The notes beneath the pieces are model-generated. The model was not told where the DNA came from. It worked only from the letters and a program-made list of their open reading frames with translations, and did not search any database. Made by a program: the position numbers and the translations under genes. 64,000 nt of DNA from DASPKT01 sp035626475 (lineage in GTDB: Bacteria > Pseudomonadota > Alphaproteobacteria > Azospirillales > Azospirillaceae), in contig DASPNP010000078.1 in NCBI GenBank assembly GCA_035626475.1, positions 1 to 64,000 on the forward strand, given 5' to 3'. Positions 23,974 to 35,593 of this stretch are shown here, one piece after another (position 1 is the stretch's first letter; every line of letters starts with the position of its first letter).

Positions 23974-25920
23974 CTAACCGTCCGGATGGAAGTGGTCATA
24001 GATGATTTTGGCCACCGACGCCGAGATGCCCTCGACATTCATCAGGTCGTTCAGCCCGGCGCGGCTGATGGCGCGGGCGGAGCCGAAGTGCAGCAGCAGC
24101 GCCTTCTTGCGCCTCGGTCCGATGCCCTGGATCTCGTCCAGCGGCGAGACGCCCAGCGCCTTCTCCCGCTTGGCCCGGTGGGTGCCGATGGCGAAGCGGT
24201 GCGCCTCGTCGCGCAGGCGCTGGAGGAAGTAGAGGACCGGGTCCTTGGCGTCCATGCCGAAGGGCGGGCGGCCCGGCATGAAGAAGCGCTCCTTGCCGGC
24301 GTCGCGCTGCAGCCCCTTGGCGATGGCGACATAGGGCACGTCGTCGATGCCCAGTTCCGAGAAGACCTCGGTCGCCACCTTGAGCTGGCCCTCGCCGCCG
24401 TCGATCAGCACCAGGTCCGGCCAGGCGCCCTGGTCGCGCTCCGGATCGTCCTTCAGCGCGCGCTCGAAGCGGCGGGTCAGCACCTCGCGCATCGAGGCGT
24501 AGTCGTCGCCGCCCGCGCCGGCGGTGCGGATGTTGAACTTGCGGTAGGCGTTCTTCATGAAGCCTTCCGGCCCGGCCACGATCATGCCGCCGACGGCGTT
24601 GGTGCCCTGGATGTGGCTGTTGTCGTAGACCTCGATGCGCTTGGGCGGGGCATCCAGCCCGAACGCCTCGGCGACGCCGGCCAGCAGCTTCGCCTGGCTG
24701 CCGGTCTCGGCCATGCGGCGCCCCAGCGCCTCGCGGGCGTTGGTAAGCGCGTGGTCGATCGGCCGGCGCTTGTCGCCGCGCTTGGGCACCTGGATGTCCA
24801 CCTTGTGGCCGGCGCGCATCGACAGCGCCTCGGCCAGCAGCTCCTGCTCCGGCAGCTCCTCGCTGACCAGCACCAGCCCGGGCGCCGCCTTGTTCTCGTA
24901 GAACTGGGCGACGAAGGCGGCCATCACCTCCGCCGCGTCCTGGTTCTTGTCGTGGCTGGGGAAATAGGCGCGGTTGCCGTAGTTGCGCCCGCCGCGGAAG
25001 AAGAAGACCTGGATGCAGGTGGATCCCCCCTCCTGGAAGCCGGCCACCACGTCGGCATCCTCCACGCCGGGCACGTTGATGTCCTGGTGCGCCTGGATGG
25101 CGGTCAGCGCCCGGATGCGGTCGCGGAAGCGGGCGGCGGCTTCGAAGTCCAGCGACTCGGAGGCCTGCATCATCGAATCGGCCAGGCGCCGCTGGATGTC
25201 GCTGCTGCGGCCCGACAGGAAGTCCACCGCCTCGCGCACCTGGCCGGCATACTCCTCTTCCGAGACGCGGCCGACGCAGGGCGCGGTGCAGCGCTTGATC
25301 TGGTGCTGCAGGCAGGGCCGCGTGCGGCTGGAGAAGACGCCGTCGGCGCAGTTGCGCAGCATGAAGGCGCGCTGCAGGGCGGTCATGGTGCGGTTCACCG
25401 CCCCGGCCGAGGCGAAGGGGCCGAAATAGTCCGCCTTCTGGTCGCGCGCTCCCCGGTGCTTGGTCAGGGCGGGATAGGGGTGGTCGCGGGTGATCATAAT
25501 GTGCGGGAACGCCTTGTCGTCCCGCAGCAGCACGTTGTAGCGCGGCATCAGCCGCTTGATGAGGTTGCTCTCCAGCAGCAGCGCCTCGACCTCGGTGTGG
25601 GTGGTGATGAACTCCATCGACACCGTTTCCGAGATCATGCGCTGGATGCGCACGGGCTGCTTGGCCGGCAGGGTGTAGTTGGCGACGCGCTTCTTCAGGC
25701 TGCGCGCCTTGCCGACATAGAGGACGTCGCCCTCGCCGTTCATCATGCGGTAGACGCCGGGCGTGCCGGGCAGGGTGCGCAGATAGCCCCGGATCGTCTC
25801 CACGCCCCGGTTCAGGTCGGCGACGGTGCGCCTGCGCGGCTTCGCCGCAGCGGCGGTCGGGGTCGCGGCGGCCTCCTCGGGGGCGGTCTGCGGAATCGTG
25901 TCCTCGGTCATGGCCGACAT
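23974..25920 (-). CDS. uvrC: UvrABC system protein C (excinuclease subunit C)
   Basis: UvrC makes both incisions in nucleotide excision repair. The product (about 648 residues) has an N-terminal GIY-YIG nuclease domain (TPGVYRMMNGEGDVLYVGKA, then LKKRVANY), a Cys-rich stretch (RTRPCLQHQIKRCTAPCVG), a UVR motif, an RNase H-like C-terminal nuclease (YDNSHIQGTNAVGGMIV) and a final helix-hairpin-helix region (IQGIGPRRKKALL). The N-terminus has an Ala/Pro-rich extension of about 40 residues. The start (25920, 25911 or 25953) is uncertain; no strong ribosome binding site is seen. Confidence 0.96.
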   Translation of the reverse strand: MSAMTEDTIPQTAPEEAAATPTAAAAKPRRRTVADLNRGVETIRGYLRTLPGTPGVYRMMNGEGDVLYVGKARSLKKRVANYTLPAKQPVRIQRMISETVSMEFITTHTEVEALLLESNLIKRLMPRYNVLLRDDKAFPHIMITRDHPYPALTKHRGARDQKADYFGPFASAGAVNRTMTALQRAFMLRNCADGVFSSRTRPCLQHQIKRCTAPCVGRVSEEEYAGQVREAVDFLSGRSSDIQRRLADSMMQASESLDFEAAARFRDRIRALTAIQAHQDINVPGVEDADVVAGFQEGGSTCIQVFFFRGGRNYGNRAYFPSHDKNQDAAEVMAAFVAQFYENKAAPGLVLVSEELPEQELLAEALSMRAGHKVDIQVPKRGDKRRPIDHALTNAREALGRRMAETGSQAKLLAGVAEAFGLDAPPKRIEVYDNSHIQGTNAVGGMIVAGPEGFMKNAYRKFNIRTAGAGGDDYASMREVLTRRFERALKDDPERDQGAWPDLVLIDGGEGQLKVATEVFSELGIDDVPYVAIAKGLQRDAGKERFFMPGRPPFGMDAKDPVLYFLQRLRDEAHRFAIGTHRAKREKALGVSPLDEIQGIGPRRKKALLLHFGSARAISRAGLNDLMNVEGISASVAKIIYDHFHPDG

Positions 25921-26493
25921 GTTGGCGATCCGGCGGCTCCGGTCAATCGGCATAGGAACGGGCGTGGCGCTCGTCCGGCCCGGGCATAGTCCCCTGCCGA
26001 ACGGCCGACTCTGGCCGGTCTAATCCGATCGGTGGAGAACCCGGATGGAAATCCACGATTCCTGTGGATAAGTCATGGGACAACCCACCTGCTGACGTGT
26101 GCGGGGCCAGAGTCCGCAAGGGATTCAGCGTTCTGCACAAAAATTAGGCAGAAAAAGCTAAGTCTTTGAAACAGGCCGATGTTTTTTCTGTCAAGGGGAC
26201 ACGGATGAGTCACAAAAGGGAATATTCGGCTTGACAGCGACTCGGTCGGGGGCGCTTCGCCGGGTGTGCAAAACTTTGCGTCCGGAAGCGCCCGTTGACT
26301 CCCATTGTTGCGCGCGATTTTGGGGTGGTATGACCCGGTGATCCCTCCGATCGGACTAAGACCCGCTAATCTGCGGCCCTGCCACCTGCGACTCGGTCAG
26401 GTTCCCCGGCGCGTCCGAGACGAGTCCGACGGCGCTTTCCCACAACCGGCGGCATGGTTAAGGTGCCCCCCCAAGAATCGGGTGGAGGGAACC
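25921..26493. other. Long intergenic region with DnaA-box-like sites upstream of uvrC
   Basis: This region of about 570 bases holds no gene I can support. The part at about 26060-26280 is markedly A/T-rich for this genome and contains one perfect DnaA box (TTATCCACAG on the minus strand, 26062-26071) and two one-mismatch boxes, TTCTGCACA (26131-26139) and TTTTGCACA on the minus strand (26265-26273). It also holds TTGACA (26231-26236) and TTGACT (26295-26300), which may belong to promoters of the amidohydrolase gene. It may be a DnaA-regulated promoter region or an origin-like site. Confidence 0.45.
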
Positions 26494-28164
26494 ATGCGGA
26501 TGTGGATGGCGGTCGCGGCGCTGGCGGCGCTGCTGTCGGGACGGGCGCTGGCGGCACCGGCCGACCTCATCCTGTGGGGCGGCCCCATCCACACGGCCGA
26601 GGATACGGCCCCCATGGTCGAGGCCGTGGCGGTGGCGGCCGGCCGCATCGTGCATGCCGGCGACCGCCGGGGCGCCGAGGCGCTGAAGGGTCCCGCCACG
26701 ACCATCATTGATCTCCGGGGGGCGGCGCTCTATCCCGGCTTCACCGACGCCCACGCGCATCTGCGCGGCATCGGCGAGCGCGAGATCACCTTGAACCTGG
26801 AAGGCACCGCCTCGCTGGCCGAGCTGGCGGCGAAGGTCGCCGAGGCCGCCCGGGGCGTGCCGGCGGGCGGAATCGTCGCCGGCCGCGGCTGGATCGAGAC
26901 GCACTGGCCGGAGAAGCGCTTCCCCACCCGCCAGGACCTCGACGCCGCGGCGCCGGGCCGTGCCGTGATCCTGATGCGCGCCGACGGGCACGCGCTGGTC
27001 GCCAGCTCACGCGCGCTGGAGCTGGCCGGCATCACCCGCGCCACGGCGGCGCCCAGCGGCGGCGAGATCCTGAAGGATGGGGCGGGCGAGCCCACGGGCA
27101 TGCTGATCGACGCCGCCATGCCGCTGGTGACCCGGCTGCAGCGCGAACCGGACGAGGCCCAGCGCCGCCGCGCCTACGGGATCGGCGCCAGGGTCTACGC
27201 CGCCCAGGGCTGGACCGGCCTGCACAATATGGGCATCGAGCTGGAGGACGTGGCGCTGCTGGAACGCATGGCGGGAGAAGGCGCGCTGCCGCTGCGGGTC
27301 TACAACTCCGTGGCCCGCATCCAGGGCGAGCGGCTGGTGCGCGAGGGCGCCCGCGCCTCGGCCGACGGGCTGGTGGTGACGCGGTCGGTAAAGCTCTATG
27401 TCGACGGTGCGCTGGGCTCGCGCGGGGCGGCGCTGCTGGAGCGGTACGAGGATGCCGACACGCGCGGCCTGCTGCTGGCGAGCCGCGAGGAGTTGATGCC
27501 CTTCCTGACGGCGGCGCTGGAGCGCGGCATCCAGGTCAACACCCATGCCATCGGCGACCGCGCCAACCGGCTGGTGCTGGACTGGTACGAAGAGGCCTTC
27601 AAGGCCGTGCCGGCCGCGCGCCGCGCCGTCGCCGACCCGCGCTGGCGGGTGGAGCACGCCCAGATCGTCGACCCGGCCGACATCCCCCGGTTCAAGACGC
27701 TGGGCGTCATCCCCTCCATGCAGCCGAGCCACGCCGTCGGCGACCTGCACTTCGCCCCGGCGCGGCTGGGGCTGGACCGGCTGGGCGGCGCCTATGCCTG
27801 GCGGTCGCTGGTGGCGCAGGGCGGCATCGTCGCCGGCGGCTCCGACGCGCCGGTGGAGCGCGGCGACCCCCGCATCGAGTTCTACGCCGCCGTGGCGCGC
27901 AAGGACCTGAAGGGCTTCCAGGGCCCCGGCTGGCACCCGGAGCAGGCGGTGGACCGGGCGACGGCCCTGAAGATGCTGACGCTGTGGCCGGCCGTGGCCG
28001 CCTTCCAGGACTCGGACCTCGGCAGCATCAGGGTGGGCAAACGCGCCGACCTGACCGTCTTCGCCACCGACCTGATGAAAGTGCCGGAGGCGGAGATCCT
28101 CACGGCCAAGCCGCTGCTGACCCTGGTGGACGGGAAGGTGCGGTTCCGGGCCGAGGGCTGGTGA
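26494..28164 (+). CDS. Exported amidohydrolase (YtcJ/AepA-like, Amidohydro_3)
   Basis: This is a metal-dependent hydrolase of the amidohydrolase superfamily. The 556-residue product starts at the ATG at 26494 after GGAGGGA and has a signal peptide (MRMWMAVAALAALLSGRALA). The barrel carries the metal ligands in GFTDAHAHLRG, the carbamylated-Lys position in VKLYVDGALGSRGA, NTHAIGDRANRLVLDW, VEHAQIVDP and GGSDAPVERGDP. The substrate is unknown. The frame is open to 26305 but that extension has no support. It ends next to palindromic repeat B. Confidence 0.9.
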   Translation: MRMWMAVAALAALLSGRALAAPADLILWGGPIHTAEDTAPMVEAVAVAAGRIVHAGDRRGAEALKGPATTIIDLRGAALYPGFTDAHAHLRGIGEREITLNLEGTASLAELAAKVAEAARGVPAGGIVAGRGWIETHWPEKRFPTRQDLDAAAPGRAVILMRADGHALVASSRALELAGITRATAAPSGGEILKDGAGEPTGMLIDAAMPLVTRLQREPDEAQRRRAYGIGARVYAAQGWTGLHNMGIELEDVALLERMAGEGALPLRVYNSVARIQGERLVREGARASADGLVVTRSVKLYVDGALGSRGAALLERYEDADTRGLLLASREELMPFLTAALERGIQVNTHAIGDRANRLVLDWYEEAFKAVPAARRAVADPRWRVEHAQIVDPADIPRFKTLGVIPSMQPSHAVGDLHFAPARLGLDRLGGAYAWRSLVAQGGIVAGGSDAPVERGDPRIEFYAAVARKDLKGFQGPGWHPEQAVDRATALKMLTLWPAVAAFQDSDLGSIRVGKRADLTVFATDLMKVPEAEILTAKPLLTLVDGKVRFRAEGW

Positions 28165-28176
28165 GTGGGACGATTC

Positions 28177-28258
28177 GTAGGTCGCATGGAGCCGCAGGCG
28201 TAATGCGACGTGCCCCGCCGAGGGTGTCGCATTGCGGCTCCGCCTCCATGCGACCTAC
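28177..28258. repeat. Solo palindromic repeat B (inner module)
   Basis: This 82-base palindrome has arms GTAGGTCGCATGGAG and CTCCATGCGACCTAC and inner arms around TAATGCGAC / GTCGCATTG. It is the same module as at 3424-3506. It lies between the convergent amidohydrolase and receiver genes, without the outer arms of the composite element. Confidence 0.9.
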
Positions 28259-28267
28259 GGAAGCCGT

Positions 28268-28627
28268 CTACGAGACGCCGTCCAGCATGGCGGTCAGCGC
28301 CCCGGTCAGATCCTCGGCGGTGACGGGCTTGCGCAGCACCGGTTCGCCCGGGGCCGGCAGGTCCGTCTCCTCATAGCCGGTCAGCCAGGCGAAGGGCACT
28401 CGGCGGGCGCGCAGCGCCTCGGCCACGGCGGCGGAGAGCCCGTCGGCCAAGCGGCAGTCCAGAAGGGCGCTGTCCGGAACCCGGCTCGACAGCATCTCCA
28501 ACGCTTCCCGAACCGAACGCACGGGTCCCACCGGCTCGTGGCCGAGCCTTGAGACGAGGTCGCACAGGTTCAGCGCGATCAGGAATTCGTCCTCGACGAT
28601 GAGCACGCGCTTGGCACCGCTCGGCAT
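28268..28627 (-). CDS. Single-domain response regulator (receiver only)
   Basis: This 119-residue stand-alone receiver has VLIVEDEF (acidic pocket), the phospho-acceptor Asp in SALLDCRLADG, the Thr of AWLTGYEE and the Lys of VLRKPVT. There is no output domain, so it should act by protein contact or phosphorelay; HisKA_2 kinases, such as the one at 14769-16433, often pair with receivers of this type, though there is no direct evidence for that pair. The ATG at 28627 has GGGGGA 7 bases upstream. Confidence 0.88.
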   Translation of the reverse strand: MPSGAKRVLIVEDEFLIALNLCDLVSRLGHEPVGPVRSVREALEMLSSRVPDSALLDCRLADGLSAAVAEALRARRVPFAWLTGYEETDLPAPGEPVLRKPVTAEDLTGALTAMLDGVS

Positions 28628-28727
28628 CGCCAATCCCCCGTCCGGTTCGGGACCATCCGCCCCGGTTTCATTCGTTTCAGGGCGGGGGGATGCTGATCCC
28701 GGTCGCCCGATCCGCCTGTGACCGCGC

Positions 28728-29486
28728 TCACACCGCTTCGGAGAAGCGCTTGACCGCCTGTTTGCTCATCCGCTGCAGGTAGAGGTAGAGGTCGTCGAAA
28801 TCGGCGACGTCCGCCAGCGCCCTCACGTCGCGCAGGAAGATGTTCTGCCCCTCGATCTCGATCAGCCCGCTCTCGCGCAGCTTGCGCATGGTGCGGTTGG
28901 CGTGGACCAGGCTGAGGCCCAGCGTGTCGGCCAGGATTTCCTGGGTGACGGGCAGCTCGAACTTGTTGTCGTTGGCGAGCGACACGACCTCCAGCCGCTT
29001 CAGCAGCTCCAGCAGCATGTGCGCCATCCGCTCGAAGGCGGTGCGCTGGCCGAGGCCGGTGGCGCGCTCGGCGATGATCGCCTCCTCGCGCGCGCTGAAC
29101 CAGGCGAAGGCGGCGGCCAGCTTGGGGTGCTTGCGGTACATCTCCGCCACCAGGTCGGGCGAGAAGACCGAGAGGCTGGCATCCGTCAGGGTCGCCACCG
29201 AATGGTCGGACAGCTCGAACAGATTGGCGAACAGGCCGAAAGCATCTCCCGGAAGGAGAAAATTCACGATCTGCCGGCGCCCGTCGGACAAGGACTTGTA
29301 TCGGATCGCCCAGCCGCTGTGCAGGATGCCGACGCCGGGATATTTTTCCCCCTGCTTCACCAAGTCGGTACGGGCGGAGACTGTCCTTCTGTCGCGCTCA
29401 AGTTCCGCGATGAAGTCGCGCTCGTCCGTTTGAAGGGGAACCACCGCCTCGATCTTCTTGATGAGCGGGCTCGTCTTCGTAGGCAT
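28728..29486 (-). CDS. Crp/Fnr-family transcriptional regulator
   Basis: This 252-residue regulator has an N-terminal cyclic-nucleotide-binding-like domain (about 20-140; HSGWAIRYKSLSDGRRQIVNF in pieces, LLPGDAFGLFANLF) and a C-terminal HTH_Crp domain (about 160-225; LPVTQEILADTLGLSLVHAN, RTMRKLRESGLIEI). It has no cysteine at all, so it is not an iron-sulfur FNR. Members of this subgroup are common in alphaproteobacteria, with unknown effectors. Its upstream region (29487-29727) is shared with the divergent small gene at 29728. Confidence 0.9.
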   Translation of the reverse strand: MPTKTSPLIKKIEAVVPLQTDERDFIAELERDRRTVSARTDLVKQGEKYPGVGILHSGWAIRYKSLSDGRRQIVNFLLPGDAFGLFANLFELSDHSVATLTDASLSVFSPDLVAEMYRKHPKLAAAFAWFSAREEAIIAERATGLGQRTAFERMAHMLLELLKRLEVVSLANDNKFELPVTQEILADTLGLSLVHANRTMRKLRESGLIEIEGQNIFLRDVRALADVADFDDLYLYLQRMSKQAVKRFSEAV

Positions 29487-29727
29487 CAGGTCCCTGCGTC
29501 CGGACAGTTTTAACTAAGTTCTTGATGGCGCGGGCCGAAGACCCGGTGCCGCAATATGGACGTGCCGGTCCCGCTGCTCCTTAACAAATGTGAATAGAAG
29601 ACCGGCCACAGCGAATTTAGTGCTAGGGACAAAGTAGCCGCCGGCCTGTTGTCGTACTTCAAAGGCGTGCGTGGTGGCCGAGACGGACCCCGGAGGGAAG
29701 GGGTAGCGCCGGCCGGAGGTGGCATGG

Positions 29728-30069
29728 ATGAGTGACCCGGCCGGTGGGGGCCAAGCGCGGACGGGAGGGAAGCGGACGGTGGCGGACGACCGCGCCGCCG
29801 CCCGTGCCGCCTTGTCCCTGCTCGAATCCCTGATCATCGCCCTGCTCGAGGCGGGCGTCGTAACGCGGGCGGAGATCGAGGGGCTGTTGCTGGACGCCCG
29901 GGCCAGCCATGACGGCCAGCCCGGGGATCACGACGGTGTGGGCGCCCACGAGCCGACCGACGCCATCGACGTCAAGGCGGGCCGGTTGATCCAGCGCATC
30001 GTCGAGGGCTCGCTGCGGGCGGAGCAGGGGGCGCCGCCCAACGTGTCCTCCCCGGGCGGGCCGTCCTGA
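29728..30069 (+). CDS. Small hypothetical protein (113 aa)
   Basis: I do not recognise a named family. From the ATG at 29728 (GGAGG 8 bases upstream) it encodes 113 residues with a helical central part ALSLLESLIIALLEAGVVTR followed by AEIEGLLLDARASH, a polar linker, and a second helix VKAGRLIQRIVEGSLRAEQG. The first helix is hydrophobic but is more likely a packing helix than a membrane span. The ends are Gly/Pro-rich and probably disordered. A GTG start 3 codons earlier is possible. Confidence 0.6.
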   Translation: MSDPAGGGQARTGGKRTVADDRAAARAALSLLESLIIALLEAGVVTRAEIEGLLLDARASHDGQPGDHDGVGAHEPTDAIDVKAGRLIQRIVEGSLRAEQGAPPNVSSPGGPS

Positions 30070-30141
30070 CCGGCGGAGGGGGCGCACACCTGCAATCACT
30101 TCCGGACTAGCCTCGCGGCTCATCCATTCCGGGAGATTTCC

Positions 30142-30591
30142 ATGAGACGCCGCGTCCTCGCCGCCCTCGCCTTCCTCTGCTTCGCCATGCCGGCCGCCGC
30201 CGAGCCCGACACCGAGGCCTGGCGGCGCGAGGTCATGGCCGTGGAGACGGCCTGGAACAAGGCCGTGTCCGACCGCGACCCCAAGACCATCGAGGGCATC
30301 CTGGACGACCGCTTCGTCTTTGTCGGGCCGAACGGCGCCATGGCGGACAAGGCCGGGCTGGTGGCCATGGCGGCGACGCCCGACGCGACGGTGGAGCCCT
30401 TCGTCACCGAGAACGTGAACGTCCGTTTCTATGGCGAGACGGCCGTGGTGACGGGCCATTTCGACCAGCGCGGCACCTGGAAGGGCAAGCCCTTCGCCAG
30501 CCGCTACGCCTACACCGACGTCTATGTGCGCGGCCCGTCGGGCTGGAAGGCGGTGTCCGCCCACGCCACGCTCGTTCCGCAGGCGAAATAG
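30142..30591 (+). CDS. Exported NTF2-like protein (DUF4440/SnoaL-type fold)
   Basis: This 149-residue protein has a signal peptide (MRRRVLAALAFLCFAMPAAA) and a mature domain of about 128 residues with the NTF2-like pattern: the helix EVMAVETAWNKAVSDRDPKTI, DDRFVFVGPNG, then strands YGETAVVTGHFDQRGTW and YTDVYVRGPSGWKAVSAHAT. These proteins may be enzymes or small-molecule binders; no active site can be assigned. The gene stands alone with a good start, about 70 bases after the previous gene. Confidence 0.82.
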   Translation: MRRRVLAALAFLCFAMPAAAEPDTEAWRREVMAVETAWNKAVSDRDPKTIEGILDDRFVFVGPNGAMADKAGLVAMAATPDATVEPFVTENVNVRFYGETAVVTGHFDQRGTWKGKPFASRYAYTDVYVRGPSGWKAVSAHATLVPQAK

Positions 30592-30703
30592 CCTGCCCCG
30601 GCAAATCCGCGCGGACGCCATGCCGACGCCATAAATCCCGCGTTTCCTACAGTGTGCGCGGGAACCGTCCCGCGCCTGCTCATGCGGGCCCTGGAGGGCC
30701 GGG

Positions 30704-31453
30704 ATGGTCACCATGTCGAGGATGCGTATCGCCGCCGTTTCCCTCGCCTTGCCGCTGTTGGCCGCCGGGTCCGCCGCCGCCGGGTCGATCACCCTGTACG
30801 AGGGCGGCGGCTTCCAGGGGCAGAGCGTCACGGTGCGGGGCGACGTCGAGAACTTCGCCCACTACCATCCCTGGAACGACCGTGCCCGGTCGCTGGTGGT
30901 CAATTCCGGCACCTGGGAGGTCTGCAAGCACAAGAACTTCAAGGACTGCACCATCCTGCGCGGCGGCGCCCGCGTGCAGGATTTGGGCGCCATCGGCCTG
31001 TTCGCCCGCATCTCCTCGGTCCGGCAGCTGGACGACCATGCCTGGCGCGACCGGGACCATGATTGGCGCGACCGGGACTGGCGCGACCGAGACTGGCGTG
31101 ACCGTGACCGTGACCGCGACTGGCGGGATCGCGACCGCCGCGACTGGGACCGCCGCGACGATTGGGGCCGCGATCCCTGGGGCCGCGACTCGCGCTACGA
31201 CGATCCGCGCTACCGCGACCGGACCGGCTGGGGCACCCCGCCGCGCGGCCGCGACGACGTGATCTGGAACGATGGCCCGCGCGGCGGCGGCCTGTCGTCC
31301 TGCCAGCAGCGGGTCTACAACGGGCTGGCCCAGCGCTTCGGCTACAATGCCCGCGTCAGCTTCAGCGGCGCGGCGAACGAGGGCGCGGTCAACTGGAACG
31401 GCGAGTACTGGCAGTTCCGCTGCACCAACAGCGAGATCAACATCTGGCAGTAG
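30704..31453 (+). CDS. Exported beta/gamma-crystallin-like protein with DRDW-rich repeat linker
   Basis: This 249-residue protein has a signal peptide (about 1-27, ending AAGSAAAG), one beta/gamma-crystallin domain (about 28-110: ITLYEGGGFQGQSVTV, RARSLVVNSGTWEVCKHKNF, FARISSVRQL), a low-complexity linker of W-R-D-R-D type units (about 114-175), and a C-terminal domain with two Cys (LSSCQQRVYNGLAQRF, YWQFRCTNSEINIWQ). Crystallin domains often bind calcium, but I do not see clear binding motifs here. The ATG at 30704 follows GGAGGG. The function is unknown. Confidence 0.8.
   Translation: MVTMSRMRIAAVSLALPLLAAGSAAAGSITLYEGGGFQGQSVTVRGDVENFAHYHPWNDRARSLVVNSGTWEVCKHKNFKDCTILRGGARVQDLGAIGLFARISSVRQLDDHAWRDRDHDWRDRDWRDRDWRDRDRDRDWRDRDRRDWDRRDDWGRDPWGRDSRYDDPRYRDRTGWGTPPRGRDDVIWNDGPRGGGLSSCQQRVYNGLAQRFGYNARVSFSGAANEGAVNWNGEYWQFRCTNSEINIWQ
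31043..31230 (+). repeat. Coding tandem repeat (WRDRD units)
   Basis: The DNA unit TGGCGCGACCGGGAC and close variants are repeated in frame about ten times, grading into more diverged RDW/GRD units. It lies within the crystallin-like gene and encodes a charged, Trp-containing linker. Such arrays are prone to unit gain or loss. Confidence 0.8.
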
Positions 31454-31470
31454 GTCGGGGCGGCGCCTGA

Positions 31471-31707
31471 ATCCCTCTCCCCCTGAGGGAGAGGGATGGG
31501 CCCCAAACCGCAGGTTTGGGAGGGTGAGGGGTCGGCGGGCGACAGCCCGACGTTCTCGACCTATGTTCCAGGATCAGCCGTCGAGTACGTCCGCCTGCGG
31601 CGGCCGACCCCTCATCCTCCCACGCTTCGCGCGGGTCCCATCCTTCTCCCTCAAGGGGAGAAGGATCATGAGGACACCGCATCCTTCTCCCGCAAGGGGA
31701 GAAGGAT
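31471..31707. repeat. MITE-like repeat, family R2, copy c, plus one extra end hairpin
   Basis: The main element (31471-31666) has the terminal hairpins ATCCCTCTCCCC-CTGAGGGAGAGGGAT and ATCCTTCTCCCT-CAAGGGGAGAAGGAT. A further copy of the end hairpin follows at 31681-31707. It lies between the convergent crystallin-like and metH genes. Confidence 0.83.
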
Positions 31708-31716
31708 GAACAACCC

Positions 31717-34404
<2,688 letters not shown>

Positions 34405-34459
34405 CGCTTCAATTCCGGTAGGGCGCTTCGGGAAGGCGTCTTGGCAGGGGACAACCGGC

Positions 34460-35536
34460 TCAGAAGGCCGGCATCTCGAACGGCTCCAGGCCGGCGAGGC
34501 GCATGCGGGCGGGGCGCTCCACGGGCGGGCGGGGCTTCACGCCCCGGACCGCCTCGGCGATGGCCTTGATGTGCGGCGGCGTGGTGCCGCAGCAGCCGCC
34601 GACGATGTTGACCAGCCCGTCCTGCGCCCAGCCCTGCAGGTGGGCGGCGGTCTGGGCCGGCGTCTCGTCATAGGCGCCGAACTCGTTGGGCAGGCCGGCA
34701 TTGGGATAGGCGGACACGAAGGCGTCGGCGACCCGGCTAAGCTCCTGCACATAGGGGCGCATCAGCTCGGCGCCGAGAGCGCAGTTCAGCCCGATGGAGA
34801 AGGGCCGGGCGTGGCGCACGCTGTTCCAGAAGGCCTCGGTCGTCTGGCCCGACAGGGTGCGGCCGGAGCGGTCGGTGATGGTGCCAGAGATCATGACCGG
34901 CAGGCGCAGCCCCGTCTCCTCCAGCACCTCGTCGATGGCGAACAGGGCGGCCTTGGCGTTCAGCGTGTCGAACACCGTCTCCACCAGCAGCAGGTCGGCG
35001 CCGCCGTCGATCAGGCCCCGGGTCTGCTCGGCGTAGGCCGCGCGCAGCTCGTCGAAATCGACGTTGCGGAAGCCGGGGTCGGTGACCAGCGGGCTGATGC
35101 TGGCGGTGCGGTTGGTGGGACCGAGCGCGCCGGCGACGTAGCGCGGGCGGGACGGGTCCTTCGCCTCGGCCTCGTCGGCGGCCTCTCGCGCCAGACGGGC
35201 GCCCTCGAGGTTCAGCTCGTACGCCAGCTCCTCCATGCCGTAGTCGGCCATGGCGATGGTGGTGGCGCTGAAGGTGTTGGTCTCGAGGATGTCGGCGCCG
35301 GCGGCCAGGTACTCGGCGTGGATCGCCTTCACGATGGCCGGTTGGCTGAGGTTCAGCAGGTCGTTGTTGCCCTTGACGTCCTGCTTCCAATCACGGAAGC
35401 GCTCGCCCCGGTAGCCGTCCTCGTCCAGCTTGTAGGTCTGGATCATGGTGCCCATGGCGCCGTCCAGCACCAGGATGCGCTCGGCCATCAGGCGGGGCAG
35501 CAGCGTCAGGCGGTCGTCGCGGGTCATGCGCGGCAT
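34460..35536 (-). CDS. Methionine synthase homocysteine-binding module (split MetH, N-terminal protein)
   Basis: This 358-residue homocysteine S-methyltransferase domain has LVLDGAMGTMIQ at the start, ETNTFSAT, the first zinc-ligand Cys in GLNCALG and the Cys-Cys pair in NIVGGCCGTTPPHI. It works with the B12-carrying MetH protein encoded next. The ATG at 35536 follows GGAGG by 7 bases. Its promoter region contains a 20-base perfect palindrome like sites of SahR, the SAH-responsive regulator of methionine genes. Confidence 0.95.
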   Translation of the reverse strand: MPRMTRDDRLTLLPRLMAERILVLDGAMGTMIQTYKLDEDGYRGERFRDWKQDVKGNNDLLNLSQPAIVKAIHAEYLAAGADILETNTFSATTIAMADYGMEELAYELNLEGARLAREAADEAEAKDPSRPRYVAGALGPTNRTASISPLVTDPGFRNVDFDELRAAYAEQTRGLIDGGADLLLVETVFDTLNAKAALFAIDEVLEETGLRLPVMISGTITDRSGRTLSGQTTEAFWNSVRHARPFSIGLNCALGAELMRPYVQELSRVADAFVSAYPNAGLPNEFGAYDETPAQTAAHLQGWAQDGLVNIVGGCCGTTPPHIKAIAEAVRGVKPRPPVERPARMRLAGLEPFEMPAF

Positions 35537-35593
35537 GGGAGGCGCCTCCAGGCAAACGGCGAAGGCCGCCAGGGAGGGCGGCCGGTCGATCGC

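Noticed and set aside
25921..26493. Calling the gap upstream of uvrC the replication origin
   Set aside because: Only one perfect DnaA box is present and no origin-linked genes are adjacent; kept as a finding only.
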